From Frankiales bacterium (GTDB lineage Bacteria; Actinomycetota; Actinomycetes; S36-B12; CAIYMF01): a stretch of 39,042 nt of DNA. Each line of letters starts with the position of its first letter. The first letter of the stretch is position 1. The notes beneath the pieces are model-generated. The model was given only the letters and a program-made list of their open reading frames with translations. It was not told the DNA's origin and searched no databases. The stretch lies in the NCBI GenBank assembly GCA_016125335.1, contig WGLY01000019.1:1-39042 (forward strand), in the 5' to 3' direction. This document shows, piece after piece, positions 18,552 through 28,133 of the stretch. A program made the position numbers and the translations under genes.

Positions 18552-19301
18552 ATGCCGACCCCCTCCTTCGACGACCGCAAGCTCTCCTTCGGTGCCGCGG
18601 CCGCGACCTACGCGCGCTTCCGCCCCGGCTACCCGGCCGAGGCGGTGCGGTGGATCCTCGAGGCCGCCCGCACCGACGTGCGCACGGTCGCCGACGTCGG
18701 AGCCGGCACCGGCGCGCTCACCCGGCTGCTGGCGGGGCTCGGGCTCGACGTCACGGCCTACGAGCCGGACCCGGGGATGCTCGAGGCGCTCGGCGCGTCG
18801 CTGCCCGAGGTAGCGCGGCAGGTCGCCCACGCCGAGCAGCTGCCGCTGGCCGACTCCGCGGTCGACGCCGTCCTCGTCGGCCAGGCCTGGCACTGGTTCG
18901 ACAAGCCGGCCGCCGCCGCCGAGTTCGTCCGGGTGGTGCGGCCCGGCGGCGTGATCGGGATGGTGTGGAACGTGCGCGACGACCGCGTGCCGTGGATGGG
19001 CGAGCTGTCGGACCTCATCGACGGCGAGGACAGCATGCGCAGCAGCCGGGCCGACGCGCTCGCGCAGATCGCGGAGGTGCACCCCACGGTCGAGCGCCGC
19101 GACTTCCCGCACGAGGTGCCGATGACGCCCGACGAGGTCGTCGGGCTGGTCTCCACGTTCTCCTACGTCCGCCTGCGGGAGGACTCCGACGACGTCTACG
19201 CCGCGGTCCGCGCGCTGCTGGCCACCCACCCCTCCACCGCGGGCCGCGACGTGGTCGCCGTGCCCTACGTGACCGCCGCCTACCGCGTCCCGGTCGACTG
19301 A
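18552..19301 (+). CDS. class I SAM-dependent methyltransferase
   Basis: A 249-residue methyltransferase of the methyltransferase-11/25 type. SAM-binding motif I is Asp-Val-Gly-Ala-Gly-Thr-Gly (48-54), followed by Tyr-Glu-Pro-Asp (motif II acidic residue) and a Leu-Val-Gly-Gln-Ala-Trp-His-Trp-Phe segment. This last motif, together with a Phe-Gly-x-x-Ala-x-x-Tyr N terminus, is typical of uncharacterised methyltransferases annotated as UbiE/COQ5-like. The substrate is unknown. Leaderless start at 18552 with TAGCGT upstream. Confidence 0.85.
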   Translation: MPTPSFDDRKLSFGAAAATYARFRPGYPAEAVRWILEAARTDVRTVADVGAGTGALTRLLAGLGLDVTAYEPDPGMLEALGASLPEVARQVAHAEQLPLADSAVDAVLVGQAWHWFDKPAAAAEFVRVVRPGGVIGMVWNVRDDRVPWMGELSDLIDGEDSMRSSRADALAQIAEVHPTVERRDFPHEVPMTPDEVVGLVSTFSYVRLREDSDDVYAAVRALLATHPSTAGRDVVAVPYVTAAYRVPVD

Positions 19302-19463
19302 TCCGAGGGCCGGCCGAGGCAGCCCGCGCCGCACCGTCGACGGCGGCCTGCGCCGTCCGGGGGTCGCGCGCCGCGCGGCCCCTTCCGGGCAGGTCCGCCG
19401 CGGCGTAGCGTGCGCGCGTCCCGCGCGCTCGACCCGATCGCGCCCGAGCTCCAGGAGCATGTC

Positions 19464-20378
19464 GTGAGGCGTTCGACGGCGGCCGCGGCAGCGGCCCTCT
19501 CCCTCGCCGTGGTGGGCCTCGCCGCCCCCGCGGTCCAGGCTCGGCAGGCGCCCGAGCGCACGGTCACGGTGGACAAGTCCGTCATGGGCACGCGGGTGTC
19601 GTCCCACGCCTCGCGGCAGTCCTCCGCGCAGACCATCTCCTACCACCGCGGGCCGGTCCTCACCGCGAGCACAGGCGTCGCCGCGTACTACATCTGGTAC
19701 GGCTCGTGGGCGGACTCCTCGAAGGCGATCATCACCGACTTCGGGATCAGCCTCGGCGGCTCGCCCTACTTCAACATCAACACGACGTACTACGACGGCG
19801 CGGGCCGCAAGGTCGTCAACAAGGTCACGCTGGCCGGGCAAACCGTGGCGCCGTACACCAAGGGCAACGCCCTGTCGGACGCGCAGATCCAGCAGATCGT
19901 GGGCGAGTCGATCTCCTCCGGCTCGCTGCCCGCGGACCCCAACGGGATCTACGTCGTGCTCACGGCTCCCGGGATCACGGAGACCAGCGGCTTCCTCACC
20001 CAGTACTGCGGCTGGCACACCCACGCCACCCTCAGCGGCCAGGACGTCAAGTACGCCTTCGTCGGCGACGCGGCCGGCCCGAGCCTGGGCAACTGCGCGT
20101 GGCAGACGACGGCGTCGCCCAACGGCGACCCCGGTGCCGACGCGCTCGTGAGCGTGCTGGCGCACGAGATCGAGGAGGCGACGACCGACCCCGACCTCAA
20201 CGCCTGGTACGACCGGCGCGGCAACGAGAACGCCGACAAGTGCGCGTGGACGTTCGGCACCACGTACTCGGCCGCCGGCGGGGGCATCGCCAACATGCGG
20301 CTGGGCTCGCGCGACTTCCTGGTGCAGCAGAACTGGAAGGCCGGCAGCTCGCAGGGCTGCGCGCTGAGCTACCCGTGA
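19464..20378 (+). CDS. exported EXORDIUM / phosphate-induced protein 1-like protein
   Basis: A 304-residue secreted protein with a signal peptide (basic start, Ala/Leu core to about residue 26, Ala-x-Ala-type cleavage site). The mature part resembles the plant EXORDIUM/PHI-1 family: Tyr-His-Arg-Gly-Pro-Val-Leu-Thr (60-67), Ile-Trp-Tyr-Gly-Ser-Trp (77-82), an Ile-Ile-Thr-Asp-Phe helix, Leu-Ser-Asp-Ala-Gln-Ile and a Cys-Gly-Trp-His segment (182-185). Near the end His-Glu-Ile-Glu-Glu-Ala-Thr-Thr-Asp-Pro (234-243) could bind a metal or form an active site, with Asn-Ala-Asp-Lys-Cys (256-260) after it. GTG 19464 has AGGAG six bases upstream. Biochemical role unknown; it converges on coaX. Confidence 0.75.
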   Translation: MRRSTAAAAAALSLAVVGLAAPAVQARQAPERTVTVDKSVMGTRVSSHASRQSSAQTISYHRGPVLTASTGVAAYYIWYGSWADSSKAIITDFGISLGGSPYFNINTTYYDGAGRKVVNKVTLAGQTVAPYTKGNALSDAQIQQIVGESISSGSLPADPNGIYVVLTAPGITETSGFLTQYCGWHTHATLSGQDVKYAFVGDAAGPSLGNCAWQTTASPNGDPGADALVSVLAHEIEEATTDPDLNAWYDRRGNENADKCAWTFGTTYSAAGGGIANMRLGSRDFLVQQNWKAGSSQGCALSYP

Positions 20379-20383
20379 CGGCC

Positions 20384-20420
20384 GACGGCGGGCCGGCGCA
20401 CGAGGCGCCGGCCCGCCGTC
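20384..20420. terminator. bidirectional GC hairpin
   Basis: GACGGCGGGCCGGCGC (20384-20399) pairs perfectly with 20405-20420, a 16-bp stem with a 5-base loop, midway between the convergent EXORDIUM-like gene and coaX. Confidence 0.75.
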
Positions 20421-20424
20421 GCGG

Positions 20425-21183
<759 letters not shown>

Positions 21184-21223
21184 GGGGTCTCCTTGGTGCG
21201 TGCCGGCAGGGCCGGCGGCGCGG

Positions 21224-22150
21224 TCACGTCGAGGCGGTCCGGTCGAGCGGTCGCAGGTCGGCGCCCACGTCGAGCACCGGGGCGGAGTGGGTCAGCGCCC
21301 CCACGGCGACGTAGTCGACGCCGGTGGCCCCCACGGCGGCGGCGTCCTCGAGGGTGAGGCCGCCGCTCGCCTCGAGCAGGGCACGGGGGCGGCCGGTGGC
21401 CGCGGCGTGCTCGGCGGCGATGCCCACCGCGAGCCGCATCGTCGCGGGGACGAAGTTGTCGAGCAGCACCAGGTCGGCGCCCGCGTCGAGCACCTCGCCG
21501 AGCTGCTCGAGGGAGTCCACCTCGACCTCGACGGGCAGCCCGGGCCACATCGCGCGCACCGCGTCGAAGGCGGCGGCGACGCCGCCCGCGGCCACCACGT
21601 GGTTGTCCTTGACCAGTGCGGCGTCCGACAGCGACATCCGGTGGTTGACGCCGCCCCCGCAGCGCACGGCGTACTTCTCCAGCACCCGCAGGCCCGGGGT
21701 GGTCTTGCGGGTGTCGCGCACCCGGGTGGGGGTGCCGGCGAGCGCGTCGGCCCACCGGGCCGTCGCCGTGGCGACGCCGGAGAGGTGGCAGAGCAGGTTG
21801 AGCGCCGTGCGCTCGGCGGTGAGCAGGTCGCGGGTGCGGCCGGTGACGGTGAGCAGGACGTCGCCGGGACCCACCCGCGAGCCGTCCGCGGTGACGACCT
21901 GCACCGCGGCGTCGCCGTCCGAGACGGCGTCGAACACGGCGGCGGCCACCGGCACCCCGGCCGCCACACCGGTGCCCCGCGCGACGAGGTCCATCGTCGA
22001 GCGCTGCTCGGCCGGCACGGTCGCGGCGGACGTGACGTCGACCCCGCCGTCGAGGTCCTCGGCCACCGTCCGGCGGATGAGGTCCTCGATCGCGGCGGGG
22101 TCGAGGCCCGCGGCGCGCAGGGCCGACTCGACGTCGGGTCGCAGGGTCAT
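21224..22150 (-). CDS. nadC: nicotinate-nucleotide pyrophosphorylase (carboxylating)
   Basis: Converts quinolinate and PRPP to nicotinate mononucleotide, CO2 and PPi in de novo NAD synthesis. The 308 residues contain the substrate-binding segment Arg-Asp-Thr-Arg-Lys-Thr-Thr-Pro-Gly-Leu-Arg, then Gly-Gly-Gly-Val-Asn-His-Arg, Lys-Asp-Asn-His and, near the end, Ala-Ser-Gly-Gly. The ATG at 22150 overlaps the nadB stop (ATGA). Confidence 0.96.
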   Translation of the reverse strand: MTLRPDVESALRAAGLDPAAIEDLIRRTVAEDLDGGVDVTSAATVPAEQRSTMDLVARGTGVAAGVPVAAAVFDAVSDGDAAVQVVTADGSRVGPGDVLLTVTGRTRDLLTAERTALNLLCHLSGVATATARWADALAGTPTRVRDTRKTTPGLRVLEKYAVRCGGGVNHRMSLSDAALVKDNHVVAAGGVAAAFDAVRAMWPGLPVEVEVDSLEQLGEVLDAGADLVLLDNFVPATMRLAVGIAAEHAAATGRPRALLEASGGLTLEDAAAVGATGVDYVAVGALTHSAPVLDVGADLRPLDRTAST

Positions 22151-23814
22151 GACGCCTCTCCCGGGCTGCTGAGCGCGGCCACCGGCACGTCCTCACGCCG
22201 CGTCACCAGGACGCCGTCGGCGTCGAGCACGGTGCTCAGCCGGACGTGCCACGTCTCGTCGTCGGTGTCGGGGTAGTCCTCGCGCCAGTGCGAGCCCCGG
22301 GTCTCCTTGCGCATCTTGGCGTTCGCCGTGAGCACCGTCGCCACGGTGTGCAGGTTGGTGGTCTCCCACGCCTCGGTGTGCGGGTCCGACGACGTCGTGC
22401 GACCGACCGCCTCGAGCACTCCCAGCGTCGCCGACATCGAGTCGCGCGAGCGCAGCACGCCGACGCCCTCCGTCATCGCCGCCTGGAGCGGGCGGCGCGC
22501 CGCCTCGGAGAGCACCGAGCCCCGCGTCGTCGGATCGACCGGGTCGCGGCGCTCCGGCAGCCCGGCGGCGAGGGGGTCGCCGATGCGCGAGCCGAACACC
22601 AGGCCCTCGAGCAGGGAGTTGGAGGCCAGCCGGTTCGCCCCGTGCACCCCGGTGCAGGCGCACTCGCCGACGGCGAAGAGGCCGGGCACGCTGCTGCGGC
22701 CGTGCGCGTCGGTGCGCACCCCGCCCGACGCGTAGTGCTGCGCGGGCGCCACCGGGATCAGGTCGCGGGAGGGGTCGACGCCGATGCGCCGCAGCGAGGC
22801 GAGGATCGTCGGGAAGCGCGTCTCCCACATCGCGGAGCCGAAGCCGCGCGCGTCGAGCCACACGTGGCGGGCGCCCGTCTCGCGCATGCGCCGCATGATG
22901 GCTTTGGCCACGACGTCGCGCGGCGCGAGGTCCGCGAGCGGGTGCTGCCCCTCCATGAAGCGCACCCCGGCGTCGTCGCGCAGCACCGCGCCCTCGCCGC
23001 GCACGGCCTCGCTCACCAGCGGCTGCTGGCCGCGCGCGTCCGGCCCGAGCCACAGCACCGTGGGGTGGAACTGGACGAACTCGAGGTCGGCCACCGCCGC
23101 CCCGGCGCGCAGCGCGAGCGCCATGCCGTCGCCGGTCGCGACCGAGGGGTTGGTCGAGAGGCTGAACACCTGGCCGAGACCGCCCGTGGCCAGCACCACG
23201 GCGGGCGCGAGCACGGCACCCACGCCGTCGCGCTGGCCCTCGCCCATCACGTGCAGCGTGATGCCCTGCGCCGCGCCGCGGTCGTCCACGAGCAGGTCGA
23301 GCGCGAGCGCGTTGACGATCAGCTCGATGCCGGCGTGGCCGGCCACGGCGGCCACGAGGGCTCGCGAGATCTCGGCACCCGTGGCGTCGCCGCCGGCGTG
23401 GACGATGCGGTCGCGCAGGTGGCCGCCCTCGCGGGTGAGCGCGATGCCGCCCGCGGCGTCGGTGTCGAACCGGGCGCCGATCTCGATGAGCCGGCGCACG
23501 GCGTCCGGGCCCTCGGTCACCAGCGCCCGCACCGCCACCGGGTCGCACAGGCCGGCCCCGGCCACCAGGGTGTCGTGCTCGTGCTCGGCCGGGGAGTCGT
23601 CGTCGGCCAGGGCGGCCGCGATCCCGCCCTGCGCCCACCGGGTCGACCCCTCGTCCACCTGCGCCTTGGTGACCAGCAGCACGCGGTGGCCGGCCGCGCG
23701 CGCGTTGAGCGCCGTCGTGAGGCCGGCGACGCCGGAGCCGACGACGACGACGTCGGTCTCCGTGGTCCAGCCGGGGGCCGGCGCGGCGAGGCGCTGGGGC
23801 AGGTGCAGGCTCAC
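22147..23814 (-). CDS. nadB: L-aspartate oxidase
   Basis: FAD flavoenzyme oxidising L-aspartate to iminoaspartate for quinolinate synthesis. It has the dinucleotide-binding Val-Val-Gly-Ser-Gly-Val-Ala-Gly-Leu near residue 25, Ser-Thr-Arg-Trp-Ala-Gln-Gly-Gly-Ile, the Gln-Phe-His-Pro-Thr strand, and Gln-His-Tyr-Ala-Ser-Gly-Gly-Val followed by Gly-Glu-Cys-Ala-Cys-Thr-Gly-Val-His-Gly-Ala-Asn-Arg-Leu-Ala. It is 555 residues. GTG start 23814 overlaps the panC stop as GTGA. The partner nadA (quinolinate synthase) is not in this operon or window and must be elsewhere. Confidence 0.96.
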   Translation of the reverse strand: MSLHLPQRLAAPAPGWTTETDVVVVGSGVAGLTTALNARAAGHRVLLVTKAQVDEGSTRWAQGGIAAALADDDSPAEHEHDTLVAGAGLCDPVAVRALVTEGPDAVRRLIEIGARFDTDAAGGIALTREGGHLRDRIVHAGGDATGAEISRALVAAVAGHAGIELIVNALALDLLVDDRGAAQGITLHVMGEGQRDGVGAVLAPAVVLATGGLGQVFSLSTNPSVATGDGMALALRAGAAVADLEFVQFHPTVLWLGPDARGQQPLVSEAVRGEGAVLRDDAGVRFMEGQHPLADLAPRDVVAKAIMRRMRETGARHVWLDARGFGSAMWETRFPTILASLRRIGVDPSRDLIPVAPAQHYASGGVRTDAHGRSSVPGLFAVGECACTGVHGANRLASNSLLEGLVFGSRIGDPLAAGLPERRDPVDPTTRGSVLSEAARRPLQAAMTEGVGVLRSRDSMSATLGVLEAVGRTTSSDPHTEAWETTNLHTVATVLTANAKMRKETRGSHWREDYPDTDDETWHVRLSTVLDADGVLVTRREDVPVAALSSPGEAS

Positions 23815-24680
23815 GCGGTGCCTCCGAGGGCGATGCGGACGTTGTCGATGAGGCGGACGCCGCCGAGCCGCACGGCGACCAGCAGCCGGGCCTCGCCCTG
23901 CTCCGGCGGCGCGCCCAGCTCGGGATCGGTCACCACGGCGTAGTCGGTCACGAGGTCCGGCACGCTGTCGAGGTGCACCTGCACGGCGGACACGACGTCG
24001 CGCGGGCTCCCGCCCTGCCGGGCCACCGTCCGCCCCCGCTCGAGGGCCTGCGGCACGACCGCGGCCGCCCGCCGGTGCTCGGCGTCGAGGTAGGCGTTGC
24101 GGCTGGAGAGGGCCACCCCGTCGTCGTCGCGCACGGTGGGGACGCCCACCACCTCCACCGGGAGGTCCAGGTCGCGCACCATCCGCCGCACCAGCACGAG
24201 CTGCTGGTAGTCCTTCTCGCCCAGCACCACCACCTGCGCGCCGGTGAGCAGCACCAGCTTGGCGACGACCGTGAGCACGCCGCGGAAGTGGCCCGGCCGC
24301 ACCGCACCCTCGAGCAGCGTGCCGAGCGGGCCGGGGTCGACGGTCACCTGCGGCTTCGGGTCGCGGTAGACCGTCTCCACCGACGGCGCGAAGACGAGGT
24401 CGGCGCCCTCGCGCGCGCACACCTCGACGTCGGACTCCAGCGAGCGGGGGTAGCGCTCGAGGTCCTCGCCGGCCGCGAACTGGGTGGGGTTCACGAAGAC
24501 GGTCACGGTGACGTGGCCGTCGGGGCCGAGCAGCGCGCGGGCCTCGCGCACCAGCCGCGCGTGCCCCTCGTGCAGCGCGCCCATGGTGAGCACGACCGCG
24601 CGCGCGGTGCCCGGCCGCAGGTCGGCGTACGCCTGGCGCAGGCCCGACCTCGAGGTGACCACCCGGGTCTCGGAGCTCAT
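23811..24680 (-). CDS. panC: pantothenate synthetase
   Basis: ATP-dependent condensation of pantoate and beta-alanine to pantothenate. The 289 residues show Met-Gly-Ala-Leu-His-Glu-Gly-His (33-40, the HIGH-like ATP motif), Val-Asn-Pro-Thr-Gln-Phe, Gly-Glu-Lys-Asp-Tyr-Gln-Gln and Leu-Ser-Ser-Arg-Asn-Ala-Tyr-Leu (KMSKS-like). The ATG at 24680 overlaps the stop of the DUF2520 gene, consistent with tight coupling in the same operon. Confidence 0.96.
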   Translation of the reverse strand: MSSETRVVTSRSGLRQAYADLRPGTARAVVLTMGALHEGHARLVREARALLGPDGHVTVTVFVNPTQFAAGEDLERYPRSLESDVEVCAREGADLVFAPSVETVYRDPKPQVTVDPGPLGTLLEGAVRPGHFRGVLTVVAKLVLLTGAQVVVLGEKDYQQLVLVRRMVRDLDLPVEVVGVPTVRDDDGVALSSRNAYLDAEHRRAAAVVPQALERGRTVARQGGSPRDVVSAVQVHLDSVPDLVTDYAVVTDPELGAPPEQGEARLLVAVRLGGVRLIDNVRIALGGTA

Positions 24681-25597
24681 CGCCGTTCGTCCTCCGTCCG
24701 CACGAGGACGTCGAGCAGCGCCTCGGCCCGCTCGGCCCGCAGGATCCCGGCCGCGAGCGCGCGGTCGGCCGTCACGCGCGCGAGCGCGACGTAGGCGGCG
24801 CGCGCCTCCGGGTCGACCTCGGCCAGGTCGGCCACGTGGGCGGCCACCGTGCCCGCGTCGCCGCGGGCCACCGGACCGGTGAGCGCCTGGTCGCCGTAGC
24901 GCAGCGCGTTGTCGAGCGCCGCGGACAGCAGCGGGGCCACGAGGCGCGAGGGCTGGTCGACGCCGGCGGAGCGCAGCAGGTCGAGCGTCTGCGCGACGAG
25001 GGTGACGAGGTGGTTGGCGCCGTGCGCGAGCGCCGCGTGGTAGAGCACGCGATTGCCCTCGCTCACCCACACGGGGTCGCCGCCCATCTCCACCACGAGC
25101 GCCTCGGCCACCGGGCGCAGCTGGTCCGGCGCGGTGACGCCGAAGGGGCAGGCCGACAGCCGCGCGAGGTCCACCGACGTGCCGGTGAACGTCATGACGG
25201 GGTGCAGGGCCAGCGGGAGGGCGCCGGCCCGCGTGGCGGGGTCGAGCACGCCGTAGCCGAAGCGGCCGCTGGCGTGGGCGAGGAACTGACCGGGGCGCAC
25301 GGCGCCGGTCTCGGCCAGCCCGGACACCAGCCCGGGCAGCACGTCGTCCGGCACGGTGAGCAGCGCGAGGTCGGCGGCGGCGAGGACCTCCGGCACCGGC
25401 ACCAGCGGCACGCCCGGCAGCAGCGCCTCGGCGCGCAGCCGCGACACCTCCGAGACGGCGTAGGCCGCGACCACGTGGTGCCCGGCGCGGGCGAGCGCGG
25501 CGCCGAGCACGGCCCCGGCACGACCGGTGCCCACGACGCCGACGCGCAGCCGCGGCGGTGCGGCAGCGTCGGGCGCGGGGGGCGGTGCCTCGGTCAC
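24677..25597 (-). CDS. Rossmann-like plus DUF2520 domain protein
   Basis: A 306-residue protein: N-terminal Rossmann-like NAD(P)-binding domain with Gly-Val-Val-Gly-Thr-Gly-Arg-Ala-Gly near residue 20, a Leu-Leu-Thr-Val-Pro-Asp-Asp strand, then a DUF2520 helical domain with His-Pro-Val-Met-Thr-Phe and Ala-Ala-Leu-Ala-His-Gly-Ala-Asn-His. In actinobacteria this family regularly precedes panC; it resembles ketopantoate-reductase/6-phosphogluconate-dehydrogenase-type folds, but its reaction is unproven. GTG 25597 is chosen for GGAAGG five bases upstream; GTG 25627 is an alternative. Confidence 0.88.
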   Translation of the reverse strand: MTEAPPPAPDAAAPPRLRVGVVGTGRAGAVLGAALARAGHHVVAAYAVSEVSRLRAEALLPGVPLVPVPEVLAAADLALLTVPDDVLPGLVSGLAETGAVRPGQFLAHASGRFGYGVLDPATRAGALPLALHPVMTFTGTSVDLARLSACPFGVTAPDQLRPVAEALVVEMGGDPVWVSEGNRVLYHAALAHGANHLVTLVAQTLDLLRSAGVDQPSRLVAPLLSAALDNALRYGDQALTGPVARGDAGTVAAHVADLAEVDPEARAAYVALARVTADRALAAGILRAERAEALLDVLVRTEDERR

Positions 25598-25667
25598 GGT
25601 CGCCTTCCGTGTCGTTCCGTGCCCCACGTCGGGGTCCCGGACGTGACGGCCAGCCTAACGACGCGGC

Positions 25668-25673
25668 TACCGT
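25668..25673 (+). promoter_or_regulatory. leaderless -10 hexamer, TACCGT
   Basis: TACCGT ends 6 bases before the GTG at 25680, giving a leaderless transcript of the MidA-like gene. Confidence 0.45.
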
Positions 25674-25679
25674 GCCGAC

Positions 25680-26717
25680 GTGGTGGTCGAGCACGTGCAC
25701 CCAGGCCCGGCGCGGCCCTGGTCGTCGGCGTGGCGCGACGCCGCGCTCGGCCCGCGCGGGTTCTACACCGCGGGCGGCGGCGCCCGCCCCGGGCCGGCGG
25801 CGTACTTCCGCACCTCCGTGCACGTCGGGGACTCCCTGCACCGTGCCGTGGCGAGGCTGGTGCACGGCGTCGACGAGCGGCTCGGGCGGCCCGCTCGCCT
25901 CGACCTCGTCGACGTCGGCGCCGCCGACGGCGGCCTGCTCACGGGCGTCCTCGCAGCGCTGGCGCCCGAGCTGGCCGCGCGCACCCGGGCCGTCGGCGTC
26001 GACGTGCGCGCGCGCCCCGCGGGCCTCGACGCCGCGGTGTCGTGGGTCGAGGGCGAGGCACCGGCGGCCGTGCCGGGCGACCTGCACGGGCTCCTGCTGG
26101 CGCACGAGTGGCTCGACGACGTCCCCCTCGACGTCGTGCAGGTCGACGACGCCGGCCGGGCGCGGCTGGTGCTGGTGCACGAGGACGGGCACGAGGTGCC
26201 CGGGCCGGCCCTCGACGAGCCGGCGGGATGGTCGGGCCACGGCCTCGACGCGGGCCGCACCGCCGACTGGCTCGACCGGTACGCCGAGCTCGAGGAGCCG
26301 GGCGACCGCGCCGAGGTCGGGCTCGCGCGCGACCTCGCCTGGGCCGCGCTCGTGTCGCGCGTCGCCCGCGGCACCGTCCTCGCCGTCGACTACGCGACGC
26401 CGTCCACGGCCCGCGACCGCACCCTGACGGGGGTGGGAGCGCGCGGCGCGCGCGTGGCTCCCGTGCCGGACGGCAGCGTGAACCTCACCGCGCACGTCCG
26501 CTTCGACTCGCTGCGCGACGCAGTCCCCGGCACGTCCCTCGCGCGGCAGGCCGACGCCCTCGCCGCGCTCGGCGTCGACCCGCGCCTGCCCGACCCGGCG
26601 CTCGCCACGAGCGACCCGGCCGCCTACGCCGACGCCCTGGTGCGGGCGTCCGAGGCCTCAGAGCTGCTCGACCCCGCCGGGCTCGGCGCCTTCACCTGGG
26701 CCCGGGTCGACGTCTGA
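25680..26717 (+). CDS. MidA/NDUFAF7-like SAM-dependent methyltransferase
   Basis: A 345-residue protein of the COG1565 type. The N terminus has Phe-Tyr-Thr-Ala-Gly-Gly-Gly followed by Ala-Tyr-Phe-Arg-Thr-Ser, as in this family. The SAM-binding strand is Leu-Val-Asp-Val-Gly-Ala-Ala-Asp-Gly-Gly-Leu-Leu (about 76-87), with Ala-His-Glu-Trp-Leu-Asp-Asp-Val-Pro and Val-Asp-Tyr-Ala downstream. The mitochondrial member NDUFAF7 methylates an Arg of the complex I subunit homologous to NuoD. A NuoD-like gene lies about 2 kb downstream on the same strand, so a substrate link is tempting. Its last 60 bases overlap the convergent PH-domain gene. Confidence 0.82.
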   Translation: MVVEHVHPGPARPWSSAWRDAALGPRGFYTAGGGARPGPAAYFRTSVHVGDSLHRAVARLVHGVDERLGRPARLDLVDVGAADGGLLTGVLAALAPELAARTRAVGVDVRARPAGLDAAVSWVEGEAPAAVPGDLHGLLLAHEWLDDVPLDVVQVDDAGRARLVLVHEDGHEVPGPALDEPAGWSGHGLDAGRTADWLDRYAELEEPGDRAEVGLARDLAWAALVSRVARGTVLAVDYATPSTARDRTLTGVGARGARVAPVPDGSVNLTAHVRFDSLRDAVPGTSLARQADALAALGVDPRLPDPALATSDPAAYADALVRASEASELLDPAGLGAFTWARVDV

Positions 26718-28133
26718 GGCGGCCGCGGGCGGGGGCGTCGCGGCGAGGTGCTGCTGGGCGACCCAGCGCAGCGAGCGGTCGGCGCCGCGCGCGGCCGCCG
26801 CGCGGTCGGCCTGCTCCTGCGCCAGCCGGCGCGCCTCGAGCGCGTCCCGGTGGTGGCCGGTGATGCGCACGGCGCCCGGCGTGGAGTCGGCGTGCACCGA
26901 GGCCAGGCCCAGGCTGCGCTGCCACGGCCCCTGCGTGACGCGCACGGACTGCGTGCGCGCGTGCGGGACGACGTCCCACCTCTCGGTGATGCGGCCGCCG
27001 CGGGTGATGAAGACGTCGTCGGTCCAGCCGACGGCGAGCTGCCGCCACTGGATCCACGCCCGGCGCCGGCTGCGCTCGGGCGCGGGCTCCAGCGGGATCG
27101 CCATGATGTCGACGCCGGGCAGCACCCGCCCCACGATCGCGAGCGCCACGGGCCACGGCGCCACGGGCAGCAGCACGTTCTCGGTGTAGCTCTGGTTGCC
27201 CGACCCCTGCGCGCTCGTGGACACGCCGGCCACGTTGAGCCGCACCCGCACCCAGCCGCGCCGCCGCCAGAGGAACGGCTGGACGAAGCCCACCGCCTGC
27301 ACCCGGCCGGGCGGGACGGTCTGCCGCGTGCGCTGGAGCAGGCCGTGGCGCAGGCGCAGGCCGTCGGGCGACTCGGCCACGGTGAAGTCGTAGTAGCGGG
27401 AGAACTGCGCGAACACGCTGAACAGCGGGACACCGCCGGTCACGAGCAGCAGCAGGCCCACGGTGCCCTCGGTGAGCACCGTGATGAGGATGACGAACGC
27501 GGTCAGCAGGAGCAGCGCGAAGGTCTCGGCGCGCAGCAGCAGCGACACCACGAGGTCGCCCGCGGGCACCGAGGCGAGCAGGTTCTCCGGCGCCTCCTCG
27601 GCGTCGTGCCGCACGCCGGCCGAGCGCGCGATGATCTCGTTGCGCAGGGCGTTGGCCTCGGCCAGCGTGAGGAACTGGAGCGTCACCTTCGAGTCGCCCG
27701 CGCCGGCCACCTCCACGCGCACCTCGGCCAGGCCGGCGAGCCGCGCGAGCAGCGGCTGGAGCACGTCCACCGACTGCAGGCGCGAGAGCTGGAGCCGTCG
27801 CTGCTGGAGCGAGAGCACTCCGGAGTCGACCCGCAGGTCGCCGTCGTCGTCGAACCAGAATGTGAGCCGGCGCCACTGGAGGTAGGCGACGCCGGTGCCC
27901 ACCACCGTGAACAACAGGAATCCCAGCACCGCCAGGAGGAGCGCGCCACCACCCACGGACACCTTGAACTGCACCGTGAGGGTCACGGCCAGCGCGACAC
28001 CGGCCGGCCACCAGCTCACCCCGTGGATGAACGGTGTCAGGGGATGGACCCGGCGCCGGCCGTGCTCGTCGGGGCCCGACGCCCCCGGGCGGAAGACCTC
28101 GAACGAGAGCGGGTCCTCGTGCTGGCCGCTCAC
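26658..28133 (-). CDS. bacterial PH-domain membrane protein (YdbT-like)
   Basis: A 491-residue membrane protein with paired hydrophobic helices near residues 38-80 and 185-235 alternating with bacterial PH (bPH2, formerly DUF304) domains. The clearest PH strand is Leu-Gln-Gln-Arg-Arg-Leu-Gln-Leu-Ser-Arg-Leu-Gln-Ser-Val-Asp; others are Gly-Arg-Val-Gln-Ala-Val and Val-Val-Pro-His-Ala-Arg-Thr-Gln-Ser-Val, which suggests three such units as in YdbT. Role unknown; YdbS/YdbT pairs are linked to resistance to antimicrobial compounds in Bacillus. GTG 28133 overlaps the stop of the smaller PH gene (GTGA). The 3' end overlaps the methyltransferase gene. Confidence 0.85.
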   Translation of the reverse strand: MSGQHEDPLSFEVFRPGASGPDEHGRRRVHPLTPFIHGVSWWPAGVALAVTLTVQFKVSVGGGALLLAVLGFLLFTVVGTGVAYLQWRRLTFWFDDDGDLRVDSGVLSLQQRRLQLSRLQSVDVLQPLLARLAGLAEVRVEVAGAGDSKVTLQFLTLAEANALRNEIIARSAGVRHDAEEAPENLLASVPAGDLVVSLLLRAETFALLLLTAFVILITVLTEGTVGLLLLVTGGVPLFSVFAQFSRYYDFTVAESPDGLRLRHGLLQRTRQTVPPGRVQAVGFVQPFLWRRRGWVRVRLNVAGVSTSAQGSGNQSYTENVLLPVAPWPVALAIVGRVLPGVDIMAIPLEPAPERSRRRAWIQWRQLAVGWTDDVFITRGGRITERWDVVPHARTQSVRVTQGPWQRSLGLASVHADSTPGAVRITGHHRDALEARRLAQEQADRAAAARGADRSLRWVAQQHLAATPPPAAASDVDPGPGEGAEPGGVEQL

